64,000 nt of DNA from Branchinecta lynchi. Taxonomy: Eukaryota; Arthropoda; Branchiopoda; Anostraca; Branchinectidae. Location: positions 13,668,202 to 13,732,201 of the forward strand of contig JAKZAP010000018.1 in the NCBI GenBank assembly GCA_023053575.1. The letters are read 5' to 3'. Made by a program: the position numbers and the translations under genes. Positions 22,839 through 33,796 of this stretch are shown one piece after another. Below the pieces are notes generated by a model. That model was given only the letters and a program-made list of their open reading frames with translations, was not told the DNA's origin and searched no databases. How positions within the stretch are numbered: the first letter of the stretch is position 1; every line of letters starts with the position of its first letter.

Positions 22839-25800
22839 TCACATCGGCTCACTGGAATCCCAGTGCAGCCGACATTCAGCATTTCGCCAGTCCTCGTCCA
22901 CGCCTTTCTTGAAGCCATCCAGGGTAGCAGCGTTGATAGTTTTTTCGGAAAGGCTGTTCCAGAGTGGAACACTCCGTACAGAGAAAAAAACTGTGCCGCT
23001 CGCGTCGTTTACAGCTGGTCAGTTGGAGCTTCTTGGAATGGCCTCTCGTCGACTTTGATTGGGAGCTCTCGAATACCCCAGGAATAATGTCGGAGTCTAA
23101 CAGCTTTTTTACCATCAGGACGTCGCCGCGTTTACGTCGATACGAGAGGCTGGGAAGCTTCAGTACCCTCAACCGTTCGTGGTATTCAAGGGCTTTTAAT
23201 TGTGGTGACATCTTAGTGGCTCTTCTTTGCACTCCCTCTAGGGCTTTGGCATCCATTTTGTGGTGGGGTGATGCAACAATCATGCCGTACTCAAGGTGGG
23301 GTCTCACAAGCGCAGTATAAAGCTTCTTAATGATCACAGGCTTCCTAGAGGTGATGGTCCTTTTGACAAGTCCAAGTGCTCTGTTTCCTTTAGCAACTTG
23401 GTGGCGAGTGTGGGGATGAAATTTAAACTGGTTGTCAATTGTGACACCCAGGTCCCTTTCCTCCTCCACACTTTCTAGGTCAATGTGGTTTTTGGATCCA
23501 TTCGACATGGTGTACGTATGTTGAGGGTTCTTAGGTCCAAGGTGAAGTACTTTACACTTCGCAGCATTGAACTCCAAAAGCCACAGAGATGACCAGTTGG
23601 AAAGAGCATCAAGGTCAGCTTGCAGTTCAGATGTTTGTTTGTTGTTGGCAACAGGACCGAAGAGTTTTGAGTCATCAGCAAAGAGTGTAAGGGTGTTATG
23701 TACAACAGAGGGACAATCATTTATATAGATGCTGAATAATGTTGGCCCAAGCTTGGTGCCTTGAGGAACGCCACTCAATACTGGGCTTGGGTCGGAGAAG
23801 GATTGTGAGCCATGACTATTGTAAATCATCACCCTCTGTGTACGTCCAGTCAAGAAAGACTCTATCCATTCTACAACATCAGGATGTAATTGATAACTGG
23901 ACAGTTTATAAAGAAGGTAAGCATGAACAACCTTATCGAATGCCTTGGCCTGGTCAAGCAAAATAAGATCCACTGGAAGCCCCTCATCAATGAGTTTGGT
24001 TACTATGTCATAAGACTGAACAAGATTGGTCTCAACTGACCGACCTTTTCTGAAACCATGCTGTCCTCCATACAATAGTTTATTCTTGTCAAGGTGGTTA
24101 ATGATTGCATCATTGATGATTCCTTCCATGACTTTTGAAGGCACAGATGTAAGACTTATAGGTCGGTAGTTCTGGGCCTGACATTTTTGCCCTTTCTTGA
24201 AGACTGGCATAATGTTGGCTGACTTCCAGTCCAATGGAACAGACTTGCTTGCCATGGAGGTCTGAAAAATCTTGGTTAGAGGGTAGGTTATACATGCTGC
24301 CGTTTCCTTAAGGAGTCTTGGATGAATACCATCTGGGCCTTTGGCTTGTGATGTGTCAAGGGTAGTCAAACGTTTCAGTACGTCTTCCATTGAGATCAGG
24401 ATGGGTGGCATTTCAAATTCAATTGGGAGGTTTTCCATGATGGGGGGTGGCAGTGGGGCAGAATTGTGGTTGAAATTAGTACTGAAGCAGTCACTCAAAC
24501 AATTTGCTATCTCTTTGGAATCTCGGGCAGTAGTGCCGTCAGATTTTTCTAGGGGAGGAATGGAACGTCTGTTAGGATTGCTCGATGACACATAGTGCCA
24601 AAACTTTTTGGGGTTTTGTTTAGCATCACACGCAATTGAATCCTCAAAATCAGCCACTAACTTCCTGGTCTGGTTTCTTAGTTTGTTCCGACACTTTTTG
24701 AATTCATCATAGTGAGACTGGCATTTGCATTTGGTGTATCTTGACCAGGCCTTTTTTTTCTTTTTAATACCACTTTTTACTTGAGAAGGTAAATATGGCA
24801 AGGTTTTTGGTCGTTCAACCCATCGTTCATTGGTGTACTTTGCTTCTGTCTCTAGAAGAATATTTTTGAAATTCACCCAAGAAAGTTCTACATCATCACT
24901 TAAAATTTCATCCCAAGCACAATCAGCAAGGTCATTACGAATACTTCTGTAATCAATAAATGTCTTCTTAGTTTTATTGTTAGGTATCTGATTCAGGAGT
25001 ACTGTATTTTCAATGCAGATGTGGTCACTAGCACCAATGGCAGGTAGAAGTGTGGTGGAGAGCACCCAGTCCAGGTTACTGGTTAGAACGAGATCAAGCA
25101 ATGACGGAGACTGGTTTTCGCGATATCTGGTAGGTTCACTGATAATTTGGAAGAGCAGGTTATTGGCAAGGCTGCTTGTTGTCACATTTGAGGGGTTGTT
25201 AGCTGGTGCAATTCCTATGCCATCCACCCACTTAACATTAGGCAGATTAAAGTCACCAGTAATTAGGAGATTTTCGCACTTTAAACTAGAAATCTTATTT
25301 ACAAGGTCCGCAGTTGACTTATGTGACTCAAGTTGGTCTGGGGCCGAAGGGTTACGATAAATCACAGCTATGTTGTACTTTTTTCCTCCGATTAGGATTT
25401 GCACAGCCACATTTTCAACCCAGCTGTTACTGTTTGTTAACGTTAAATCCAAGGAATGAGCTTTCAGTCCACTTCTAACATAAATCGCTACTCCTCTCTT
25501 TGATGTCTCTTCAGATAAGTTGGAAAATACACTGTAACCCTGTACTTGAATATGATTAGTCTCTAGTTTACTTACTGAATACTTTGGCCTAATCTCACAT
25601 AGGCATACTACATCTGCTCCTGTCTCCGTTAACAGTGCCTTGAGTTCACATAGTTTGTTTGGGAGACTATCAACATTTGTTGACAGAATCTTCAGCCTCT
25701 CAGCCGTTTTGTTCGGATCAACGTGGGCAGTGTTGCGACGGGTACCGCAGTCTGCGCAAGGTTGGTCCTTCGTAGCCGTCTTCGTCGATAAACTGTCAGT

Positions 25801-25929
25801 GTTGCCGAAGCTACCGCATTTTGCGCAAGGCTGACTAGGTAATTCAGAAGTTTCACTAAAGATACTGGATTTGGCAGTTTCATACCAGATTCCGTCAGTA
25901 ATCGGACTGTTGTAAAGTCCGTATGTGTC
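22839..25929 (-). CDS. CR1/L2-like LINE ORF2: AP endonuclease plus reverse transcriptase, one frameshift
   Basis: This protein nicks target DNA and copies the element's RNA into it. The frame is open from 25,929. Two CxxC pairs (QPCAKCGS, QPCADCGT) come first, then endonuclease motifs: ILSTNVDSLPNK, CEIRPKY, AVIYRNPSA, LITGDFNLPNVKW, SLLDLVLTS and SDHICIE. The RT follows: KGPDGIHP, NYRPISLTS, GFRKGRS, motif A DQAKAFDKV, GVPQGTKLGPTLFSIYIND, catalytic FADD and DLGVTID. All catalytic residues are present. An A-run at 22,984-22,990 is one base out: past it, the conserved ending (SVPLWNSLSE...) continues in another frame to the TGA at 22,839-22,841. No in-frame ATG precedes the endonuclease; an ATG frame at 25,949 overlaps out of frame. 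It lies in the host intron, antisense to the gene. Confidence 0.9.
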
Positions 25930-25979
25930 TCACCGCATCGAAGTTCCATTTCACAATTGGGTGGTTACTCAAATTCACT

Positions 25980-26240
25980 TGGTTCTGATTCGTTACCGAA
26001 TGCGGTAATTCACCGGACTTCCGTTTAGTCCGTATCTATTCCGAGACTTGCCACATTCGGTTGTTATAGCGCTTCTGATCTGCTCCTGATTTATTTAGCT
26101 TAGTTTTTCAGCAGTAGCCTACGAATTGATTATTTGGTTCACCCCAGTTCAGCCCCAGTTACCAAGTTTGGTAATTTAACTGGCACTTATTTAGCTCCTG
26201 TTCTATCCATTCTAACGGTAGCTCCAGCTAGTTACCATTC
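25980..26240 (+). repeat. Diverged tandem array, right part
   Basis: GTTACCGAATGCGGTAATTC, CCGTTTAGTCCG and ACCAAGTTTGGTAATTTAAC repeat the units seen at 22,085-22,680. Together they flank the LINE. Confidence 0.5.
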
Positions 26241-26559
26241 CTTACTACTTTTAACTCCTAGTGTTTGCAGTAGGCTACTCCAGGAATAAGCACGTCTCTC
26301 AACGTGAAAATAATTTTTTGTTTGTTTGCCATAAATTCAGAATAAATGTACTTTGTATCTGCTTAAATTTGGATAGCCACTAGTGTTTTCGTCAGACAGC
26401 TCTATGGCTTAATAGGGAATCCATTTGGTAGTTTCATTTTGGGATTGCAAAAGGCACTTTGATCATCAGTGTTTCCACTAAAGTTTAAGAGGGGGGGGGG
26501 GGGATTGAACCACATTAGAAGCTAGGATTTTCATGGAAAGTAGTTAAAGGTGCCAGAAA
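26241..26559. other. Intronic stretch with G-run
   Basis: A G-run lies at 26,491-26,503. Nothing else is recognised. Confidence 0.3.
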
Positions 26560-27625
26560 AACAAGACCAAAGGTTTCGATGGGATCCCAAAATTTAATAT
26601 TTGCTCCCGACAATTCGGTCTTGTAGATATTGGGTCTTCAACAGACTTCTTAAACATTTTTACTTTTAAAATTTACAAACAGGTTAAGGCCAATGGTAAT
26701 AATCGGAGAAGACTAAGTTCGTATTTAACAATGCAAACCGGATGCGCCAGCTATATTTCAACTAGTTCAGATATATTCAGATATCCGTTTTGCGCTGTCA
26801 AATATTATAATATGGATTCAGCATATGATTTACCGTATAGCCTACGTCGTATCTCCTTCCTTACTTCTGCCAAACTTCCAGTTTCGGCCGGATTCCAGAC
26901 AAACTACTTGCACTACTTATTACTACTAAAGCTCAAATACGAATTCAGCATGTCTCCTTGCCCCTACATCCAACCTCTAATCAACTTCAGATTAAACTTT
27001 TCCTTTTAACAAATTTTCCGGTTTCAGCCGGATTCCGAGCGATCTATACCTCTGGTGAGAAAGTGATTGTCATATGCAAATTCAGCATGTCTTCTTACCT
27101 GCAAATCGAACATCTTATCGAATTTAAATAAAATTTTTAATATTAACAAATTCTCGGGTTTTGGCCGGATTCCGGACGAAGTAACTGTCCGGCGAGAAAA
27201 TAAATCTCATATTCGGACTTAACACGTCTCCTTGCCCCAAATCGAACCTCTAATCAACTTCATTAAACTTTTACTTTTCACAAATTTTCCGGTTTTCAGC
27301 GGATTCCGGGTGAACTATTTGTCCGGCGAGAAAATAAATTTCATACTCGAATTCGGCATGTCTCCTTAGCCCTAACTCAACTATCTCAATAGCTTTCAAA
27401 TTTGTTTTGCCCCTTAATTTGAAACCCCTCCCCTACCCTCAAATATAGGGCTACAGAACCCATATTCGAACTTGACCTGTACTTTGACTCAAAGGAGCCT
27501 CCCACCAGGTTTCATCAAAATGTCTCAATCGCCTCGAAAGTTATTTTGCGGTCAGACGGACAGTAAGATGGACAACTTTTGGGATGTCATAGGTATCCCT
27601 TCACTTACGTTTTGGGATCCCAAAA
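26560..27625 (+). mobile_element. Family B element, copy 2, full length
   Basis: Left end AACAAGACCAAAGG at 26,560 with the inverse phrase CGGTCTTGT about 50 bp on. Four or five TTTTCCGGTTTCAGCCGGATTC units follow. The right end has TCAGACGGACAG and the palindrome TTTTGGGATCCCAAAA (27,610-27,625). There is no coding capacity. Confidence 0.75.
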
Positions 27626-28589
27626 AGGTGGATGCGGTGCTTTCGTTGTGTTGGTTATAGCTGTTAGCAGTGTGCCTTTTTTTTACATTTTCAAGTCATG
27701 TTGGCAGAACTGGACGCTCCGCAGTGCCGCCTCTTACTTTTGGTGGACCCTAGGGCATTCATAGGTTTTTGGCCCCACGAGACAAAAACATAAAAACGCC
27801 ATCACATTAGCACGCACAATGCTTGGTCGTCACACTGATCACATTTGGGCACGATTTCGGTAACGTAAATGATGGTGCAACTTAGCTGGTCACACCTCGG
27901 TCGTAATGAACAAGGCAACAAGGCTAGCACCCTTATCCCGATTTCTCAACAATTTACACCGGCGCTTGGCCTCTCGTTTCCGCTGGCCCCCCAGCACAGG
28001 CCTAACCGGCCTAAGGGTAAAGACGGCACTGACGCTCCCCCCCCCCCTCCCTCCCCCAAAGGTAAAAAGCTAGAGACGCACCAACGTATCCCTGATAGAA
28101 CAGAAGTGGAAGGGCGTGAAAACGCGGAATTTATCTTTACCCTTGATTTTGTACATACTACGAAACTTTTCCCATTATAAGAAGGCAGCTCGCTGTGTTC
28201 TTTGAAAACAAATTCTAAGATTCGGTAAATTTCCAGTACCGATTCGGTGAATTTTACCAGGTTCGCCCCCCCTCCCCCTCCACATCGAAGAAAGGCTCGG
28301 GACGCCCTGCAGACAATAATCGGGCCCGAATGATTTCCAGAATCCGTAAACTTTAAATGTAAACTTGCAGAACCTTTATCGAGATCCAATACGTAATATT
28401 TAGCTAAAAAGTCTCATCGAAAAGAATATCTGATAATTAGGTTCATTCATAAACTTCCGGCGATGGTTATAACCCTACTATACAGCCAAGGCAAGACGTT
28501 TCCGTTTTATCGTATCTATTTCCCGTTTAACAGCCTTTCTCCAAGTTTATCTGATGCTTTTAGCAAAAAGATTGAGCCGCTTGCAAAAA
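27626..28589. other. Intronic stretch, no supported gene
   Basis: Overlapping open frames on both strands at 27,869-28,389 owe their length to C-rich tracts (28,038-28,052 and 28,266-28,280). The + and - versions cannot both be real and neither shows a domain. Confidence 0.3.
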
Positions 28590-29533
28590 TAACTAGAGCT
28601 GGAAGCTCGTGTGACACTTGCAAGGCTGGGTCATATGGAAGTGATGGTCAAATTTTTTTTCACTTTTTCGGTTAAGATGCGCACTTTAAGGTTGCTATAA
28701 ATTAATTTCTAATCAAAACCCATGAGGCAACAAGGATCATTTGCTCATGGCGATCGTGAAAAGTAAATTTTGCTTAAAAGTATTTTTTGCACTTTGTGGT
28801 TAAGATGAGTTCTTTAAAGGATGGTCGGATTGGAGAAGTGACGACGTCTAACCCAATGATGTCAAGTTCCTAATGCTCCAGCAAATCGCCCTAGCACATC
28901 TAGAAGTACCTTAACGCACGATCACCGAATTCTGGACCCCCCCCCCCCCCCTACCGACCCCCCCCCCCCCTCGGTAATCGAATTCGGTCTGATTCTGTCA
29001 CTGACTTGTGCCTGTACTTCCCACCAAGTTCCATCCTGATCGCTCCACTCTATGCGTGTCATACGATTTCCGGTTCTCCGGTTCTCCTAATCCGGTTCAG
29101 TTCTGTCAGTGATGTATCTAGAGCTCTCTTCCCACCAAGTTTCATACCGATCGTTCCACTCTACAGGTTTCACACTATTTCTGGTTTCCCCCTACGAATC
29201 TCCCCCCCCCCCACCCCAGATTCATCAGATCCGGTCGGGACTTAAAATGAGACATCTGAGACACGAGGTCTTTCCAGATATCAAGTTTCATTAAGATCCG
29301 ATCACCTGTTCGAAAGCTATGCATGCCCCTATTTTCCGGATTCCGCCGCCTCCCCCCCACGATGGTCGGATGACTATGTCCAAGTTAGTTTGGTCGGGTC
29401 CCTAATATGCCCACCAAGTTTCATCGTCCTAGCACTTCTGGAAGTACCCTAACTTGAGAAGAGTGGACCGACAGACCGACCGACCGAAAAGTGATCGGTA
29501 TATGGCACGTGAGCGGAGCTTCAAGTGCCATAA
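28590..29533 (+). mobile_element. Family A element, copy 5, both ends present
   Basis: Left end AGAGCTGGAAGCTCG...GACACTTGCAAG (about 28,593-28,623) with a short self-complementary AGCTGGAAGCT. C-run units lie at 28,937-28,972 and 29,201-29,215, and a GACAGACCGACCGACC microsatellite at 29,469-29,486. The terminal hairpin TATGGCACGTG...CAAGTGCCATA ends at about 29,532. Confidence 0.7.
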
Positions 29534-29800
29534 AAACAGATGTGGGTTCCGCATGCGTTCTTTCCCCCGAACCAGAAACTCTAATAAACATGAGAATTAA
29601 ACTCCAGTTCAATCAGATTTCCGACTTGTGCCGGAGACCGCGAATTGTCTTAACAGCAAGAAAATTAATTTCAGATAAGAAAGAAGCGCGTATTTTTATC
29701 GAGACTTAGATCGACCTTGTACATTTTTTTTGGTTTTACCTACTTTCCGGTTTAGTCCGGATTTCAGGTCAACAGCTTGACGGAAGAAGAAAATACAGTA

Positions 29801-30871
29801 AACAAGACCAAAGGTTTCGATGGGATCCCAAAAATCTAATACTTGATCAAGACAATTGCGAACGAACTACCATACTTGTCCAAAAAAAAAAAGTTCAGAA
29901 GCGAATTCAGCGTATCTCCTTATCCGTATGAAGAACATCTAATCAACTTCAAGTAAAACTTCTTATAAAAAAAAGTCCGGTTTCAACCGGATTCCGAACG
30001 AACTATGTCCCGGTAAAAAAAAAGATTGTCATATACAGATTCAGCGTGTCTTCTTACCCCTCAAATCTGTCATCTAACCAACTTCAAATAAAACTTTTGA
30101 TTTTAACAAATTTTCCGGTTTCGGCCTGATTCCGGGCAAACAAGTTGTCCGGCTAGAAAATACACTTCAAATAGGTGTTCAGCATGTCTTGTTACCCCTA
30201 AATCGAACATCTAATCAACTTCAGATAAAACTTTTACTTTTAACAAACTTTCCGATTTTGGCCGAATTTCGGGCGAACTTCTTGCCCTGCGAGAAAAAGG
30301 TTTTCACCATTGTGCTCAGCATGTCTTTCTACCCCTACATCAAACATCTAATCAACTTCAAATAAAACTTTTACTTTTAAAAGACTTTCCGGTGTTGGCC
30401 GGATTCCGGAGTAACTACTTATCCGGCGAAAAAAAATGGTTCTCAACATCGTGTTCAGCATGTCTTTTTACCCGTATATCGAACATCTACTCAGCTTCAA
30501 ATAAAACTTTTACTTTTAATAAACTTTCCGGTTTGGCCGGATTCCGAGTGAACTACTTGTCCGATGACAAAATGGTTTTCACCATCGTGTTCAGCATGTC
30601 TTCTTACCCCATAATCGACTATGACATCATCTGTTTAAAAATATTTCATTCGCCTTTTAATTTAAACCCCCTCTCCCACCCTAAATGTAGGGCTACAGAG
30701 CCCATCTACGAACTCGACCTTACTCTTGATCTAAAGAGTCCTCACACCAAGTTTCATCAAAATATCTCATTCCCTTCAAGAGTTATAGCGCTTACAGACG
30801 GACAGACGGACAGACGGACAACTTTTGCGATGTCATAGGTATCCCTCCACTTACGTTTTTGGATCCAAAAA
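29801..30871 (+). mobile_element. Family B element, copy 3, full length
   Basis: Left end AACAAGACCAAAGG at 29,801. Six internal CCGGTTT..CCGGATTC units of about 120 bp follow, then ACAGACGGACAGACGGACAG (30,794-30,819). The terminal palindrome here is TTTTTGGATCCAAAAA (30,856-30,871). The foldback element inserted directly at this palindrome. Confidence 0.75.
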
Positions 30872-30874
30872 CGG
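30865..30874. repeat. Left target-site duplication of the foldback element
   Basis: CCAAAAACGG, repeated at 32,470-32,479. It overlaps the end of family B copy 3. Confidence 0.6.
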
Positions 30875-31111
30875 GTAGTTCCCAAAATTACCACGATCGT
30901 TTTGCCCACTCTCACAATGCCCACGCTCAGAATGCCCACGATTAAAATGCCCACGGTTCAAAATGCCCACGATCAAAATGCCCACGATTAAAATGCCCGC
31001 GACTCGAAATGCCGACGACTCAAAATGCCCACGACTCAAAATGCCCACGACCACGAAATGCCGGCGGCCTAAAATGCCGACAGTTCAAAGTGGTCACTGG
31101 GGAGGCTAATA

Positions 31112-31427
31112 TCCCGATGAAAAATTTGTAGCCTGCGTAGTAGTATGGTAGTAGTACGAAAACGTTGCATGTAATACTATATAATAGCAAAGAATACTAT
31201 CATTTAATGTGCCTCAGACTGGTCCAGTCTTATGTAGTAGTATCCAGTAGCATCCTGTCTTGACATAGTAGCATTAGTCTTGCTAATAGTAGCATATAGT
31301 AGTATGCAGTAACACGGTAGCCTTGAATTAGAAGCATGTAGTAGCATCGTTAGTACTGCATGCAACTTTTTCGTACTGCTTCATAGTACTACTTTGGGAT
31401 AAATTTTTCACCGGGATCGTATCGGAG
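31112..31427 (+). mobile_element. MITE E, copy 1 (AGTAGTAT-rich, short inverted ends)
   Basis: Ends CCCGATGAAAAATTT and AAATTTTTCACCGGG are inverted copies. The interior is rich in GTAGTA and GTAGCA triplets and is highly similar to 54,052-54,347 along its whole length. It lies inside the foldback element. Confidence 0.75.
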
Positions 31428-31629
31428 GCCAAAATCATCCTGGGACAGCGGACTACGAGATTATAAGGGATAGGATTAACCACGGTAAAGATTTCAAAAG
31501 GAAATGTTTTTTTGTTTCTTGATTGTTCAGAATTGTTTGCGTTAAGTATAAAATTGTGCCAACCCAGAAAGCAAAACTAGGAGGTCCAAATCCACCAGCT
31601 AACTTGCATCACGAAGGTAAGAATGATTC

Positions 31630-31979
31630 CTTGATTAACAAGAGCTGGAAGCTCATACGGCACTTGCAAGTCTGGATTCGTCAATTCGTGGGTTGGTTTA
31701 ATTGCGACTCAACCCGTGAGATAAGAATGGTCATGGGTCCTTAGAAACTATTTTATTTGGGCATTTGGCCGTCAGGATGCGCACTTTAAGGGCACTAGAT
31801 ATTCATCTGTAATGAACACTCTTGAAGCAGAAATGATGTTGGAATCATGAAAACGTATATTTTCTTCAATTATTATTTGTACAGAAATTCACTTGTAAGC
31901 AAAATCCTCGAGGCAAAAATTATCATGGGCCCTTGGCCCTTGAGGATCATGAATATATATCGTTTGAAGGAACCGAAGA
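31630..31979 (+). repeat. Family A left-end fragment inside the foldback element
   Basis: AGAGCTGGAAGCTCATACGG and CACTTGCAAG (31,640-31,669), then GATGCGCACTTTAAGGGC, match the left part of family A copy 5 (28,593-28,690). The rest of the element is absent. Confidence 0.5.
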
Positions 31980-32117
31980 ATGGTCCGGAAAGACCAGCAA
32001 ATTCAAGCACTTAAAGAGAAGTTCCAAGGAAGCTCAGTATCAGTCAGAGGCTTCCTCAAGAAATCAGAGCGCTATGCATCTAACCACTATGCAATAGGCT
32101 ACAAATGTTTCTTGTAA
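31980..32117 (+). CDS. Short coding-like tail (45 codons), possibly a captured last exon
   Basis: ATG at 31,980 to TAA at 32,115-32,117. The translation contains DQQIQALKEKFQGSSVSVRG and ERYASNHYAIGYKCFL, and looks unlike repeat translation. AATAAA follows within 15 bases (about 32,123-32,128). I do not recognise the protein. The arrangement, protein end, stop, then poly(A) signal, resembles a captured gene 3' end inside the foldback element. An upstream in-frame stop lies only a few codons before the ATG, and no clear splice acceptor is visible. It could be chance. Confidence 0.25.
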   Translation: MVRKDQQIQALKEKFQGSSVSVRGFLKKSERYASNHYAIGYKCFL

Positions 32118-32469
32118 ATAATAATAAACCAGTGTTATATTTATAATTGAGATTATACAAGTTCATCAAACGATTATCGTCATTCTGATACTCGGTCTAC
32201 TCCTCCCGTCACTCAATCACACCTAATTACGGACTGAAAACCTCAAATTTATCCAATCGTGGGCATTTTGAGTCGTGGGCATTTCGAGTCGTGGGCATTT
32301 TGAGTCGTGGGCATTTCGAGTCGTGGGCATCTTGAGTCGTGGGCATCCTGAGTCGTGGGCATTTTGAGCCGTGGGCATTTTGGGTCGTGGGCATTTTCAG
32401 TTGTTGGCATTTTTAGTGGGCATTTTGAGTCGTGGGCATTATGATCGTGGGCATTTTGAGTGTTGACCC

Positions 32470-32479
32470 CCAAAAACGG
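32470..32479. repeat. Right target-site duplication of the foldback element
   Basis: CCAAAAACGG, identical to 30,865-30,874. Confidence 0.6.
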
Positions 32480-32882
32480 ACTCCGTATTTAGCAACGCAT
32501 TTAAATCGAATTTAGCATTTCTCCTTCTCCAATTATCGAACCTCTCATCAACTTCATGGAAAACTTTCATTTGTACTTCCGGGCCAACTGTTTTTCGTGC
32601 AAGAAAATGAGCTTCAGAGATGGATTCAGCATATTTCTTTACCCCAATATCAACCTGTAATCAACTTCAAATGAAGTCTTTTAACAACTTTCCGATTTTG
32701 GCCAGATTCCGGGCGAATCATTTGTCGGGCGAGAAAGTAAATTTCAGAAATGGATCCAGTGGGTCTCCTTACCCTTAAATCGACTGCTTAATTTCTTTTT
32801 AAATATATTTTTTAGCCCCTTAATCTGAACCACTTCCCCCACCCCTAAATATCCCTCCACTTACGTTTCTGGATCCCGAAAA
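32480..32882 (+). mobile_element. Family B element, copy 4, partial with internal deletion
   Basis: Two internal CCGGATTC-type units, then CACTTCCCCCACCCCTAAAT joined directly to ATCCCTCCACTTACG. About 170 bp, including the microsatellite, is missing between these phrases relative to other copies. The right end is CTGGATCCCGAAAA. Confidence 0.6.
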
Positions 32883-33410
32883 GCATTGTAGAGTGCGTTT
32901 TCGCTTGGACGAATCTCTTGTCATTTAATCCAGTTTCTTTGATACCTTGTTATGAAGCTTGGAAATATACAATTCTATACGACTTCTGAAAATTCCAGTA
33001 AAAGTCAGAAATCCTTTCTTACTTCTCGAAAATCCTTTTAGTTACAATTCCCTCTCTTGTCAAGCCACTTTCAAAGCTTGGAGTTCGACCGAATGGAAAC
33101 TGAGGGAAAGAATTGTGGGAAAAGCGGCGAGTTTGTACCGGTTTTTGGTGAGATCATTTGTCATACGTGAAGGACAGAGGATCATCAAATTCTTGTCGGT
33201 CGAACCTTTTGCATTTTTGTCATTTTTGACAAGTCTTGAAGCCAGGATTTACCTTTCAGAGTTTCCTTTGGGATTCAACATGTCTGTTTCTGCCGATGGG
33301 AAATCCGGACGGTGAAGCCAGGATCAAAACTTCTAGAAGTTGGGGGTGTTGGTTCCCCAGATTCTGAAATCTAGAAGGGTGTCATAGAGGGAACATTTGA
33401 GGGACAATAG
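32883..33410. other. Intronic stretch, no supported gene
   Basis: A 118-codon + frame (32,959-33,315) shows no recognised domain. Nothing else is seen. Confidence 0.25.
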
Positions 33411-33796
33411 TTGCGTTTATGAAGATAGCATGGTATCTGATACCACGGTCTAAAGTCGTTTTGCAGTTACCCGTAGTATCTGATACCATGGTCAAAAGAA
33501 GTTGTTGAAGTTATCGTGGTATCTGACCAGTAGTGGTCTTTGAAAAAGTCATCTTACTTTCATCATTACCGACACAAGAGCCGAAGTTTTTGTCAAACTG
33601 GTGGGAAAGAAGTTTGGCACTTGTGGTGTGAGTGGATTTCAGTTTTTCTTATGGGATCACGTCTAAAAGCGCAAGTTAGGCAATTGTCGTTTTTGCAAAG
33701 CAACCGTAGTATCAGATACCACGATAACTGCAAAACCAACAAAATGCAGATCCAGTTACCGTGGTATTATATACCATAGTATCTGCATAAACGCAA
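33411..33796. mobile_element. MITE with palindromic GTATCTGATAC motifs
   Basis: Terminal inverted repeats TTGCGTTTATGAAGATA (33,411-33,427) and its inverse at 33,780-33,796 differ at one base. Inside both ends lies TGGTATCTGATACCACGGT or a variant. Further GTATCWGATACCA-type palindromes sit at about 33,475-33,491, 33,510-33,520 and 33,707-33,723. There is no coding capacity. Confidence 0.65.

Larger units (their letters stand above)
30875..32469. mobile_element. Foldback-type element with tandem-repeat inverted arms
   Basis: Two arrays of a 15-17 bp unit, GCCCACGACTCAAAAT on the left (about 30,895-31,085) and its inverse ATTTTGAGTCGTGGGC on the right (about 32,260-32,460), form arms of about 200 bp around a 1.2 kb centre. 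The outermost bases also match inversely: GTAGTTCCCAAAATTACCAC on the left against GGGTCAACACTCAAAATGCC on the right, read outward-in. It is flanked by a 9-10 bp direct repeat. Drosophila FB elements have the same plan: long inverted repeats built of short tandem units and 9-bp target duplications. The centre holds a separate MITE, a piece of family A and a short coding-like tail, but no transposase, so it is non-autonomous. Confidence 0.75.

Noticed and set aside
27869..28389. Overlapping 103- and 147-codon frames on opposite strands
   Set aside because: Their length comes from C-rich tracts; neither has a domain and both cannot be coding.
30895..31085. CRISPR-like regular array
   Set aside because: The units are contiguous with no unique spacers, lie in inverted pairs, and the sequence is eukaryotic.
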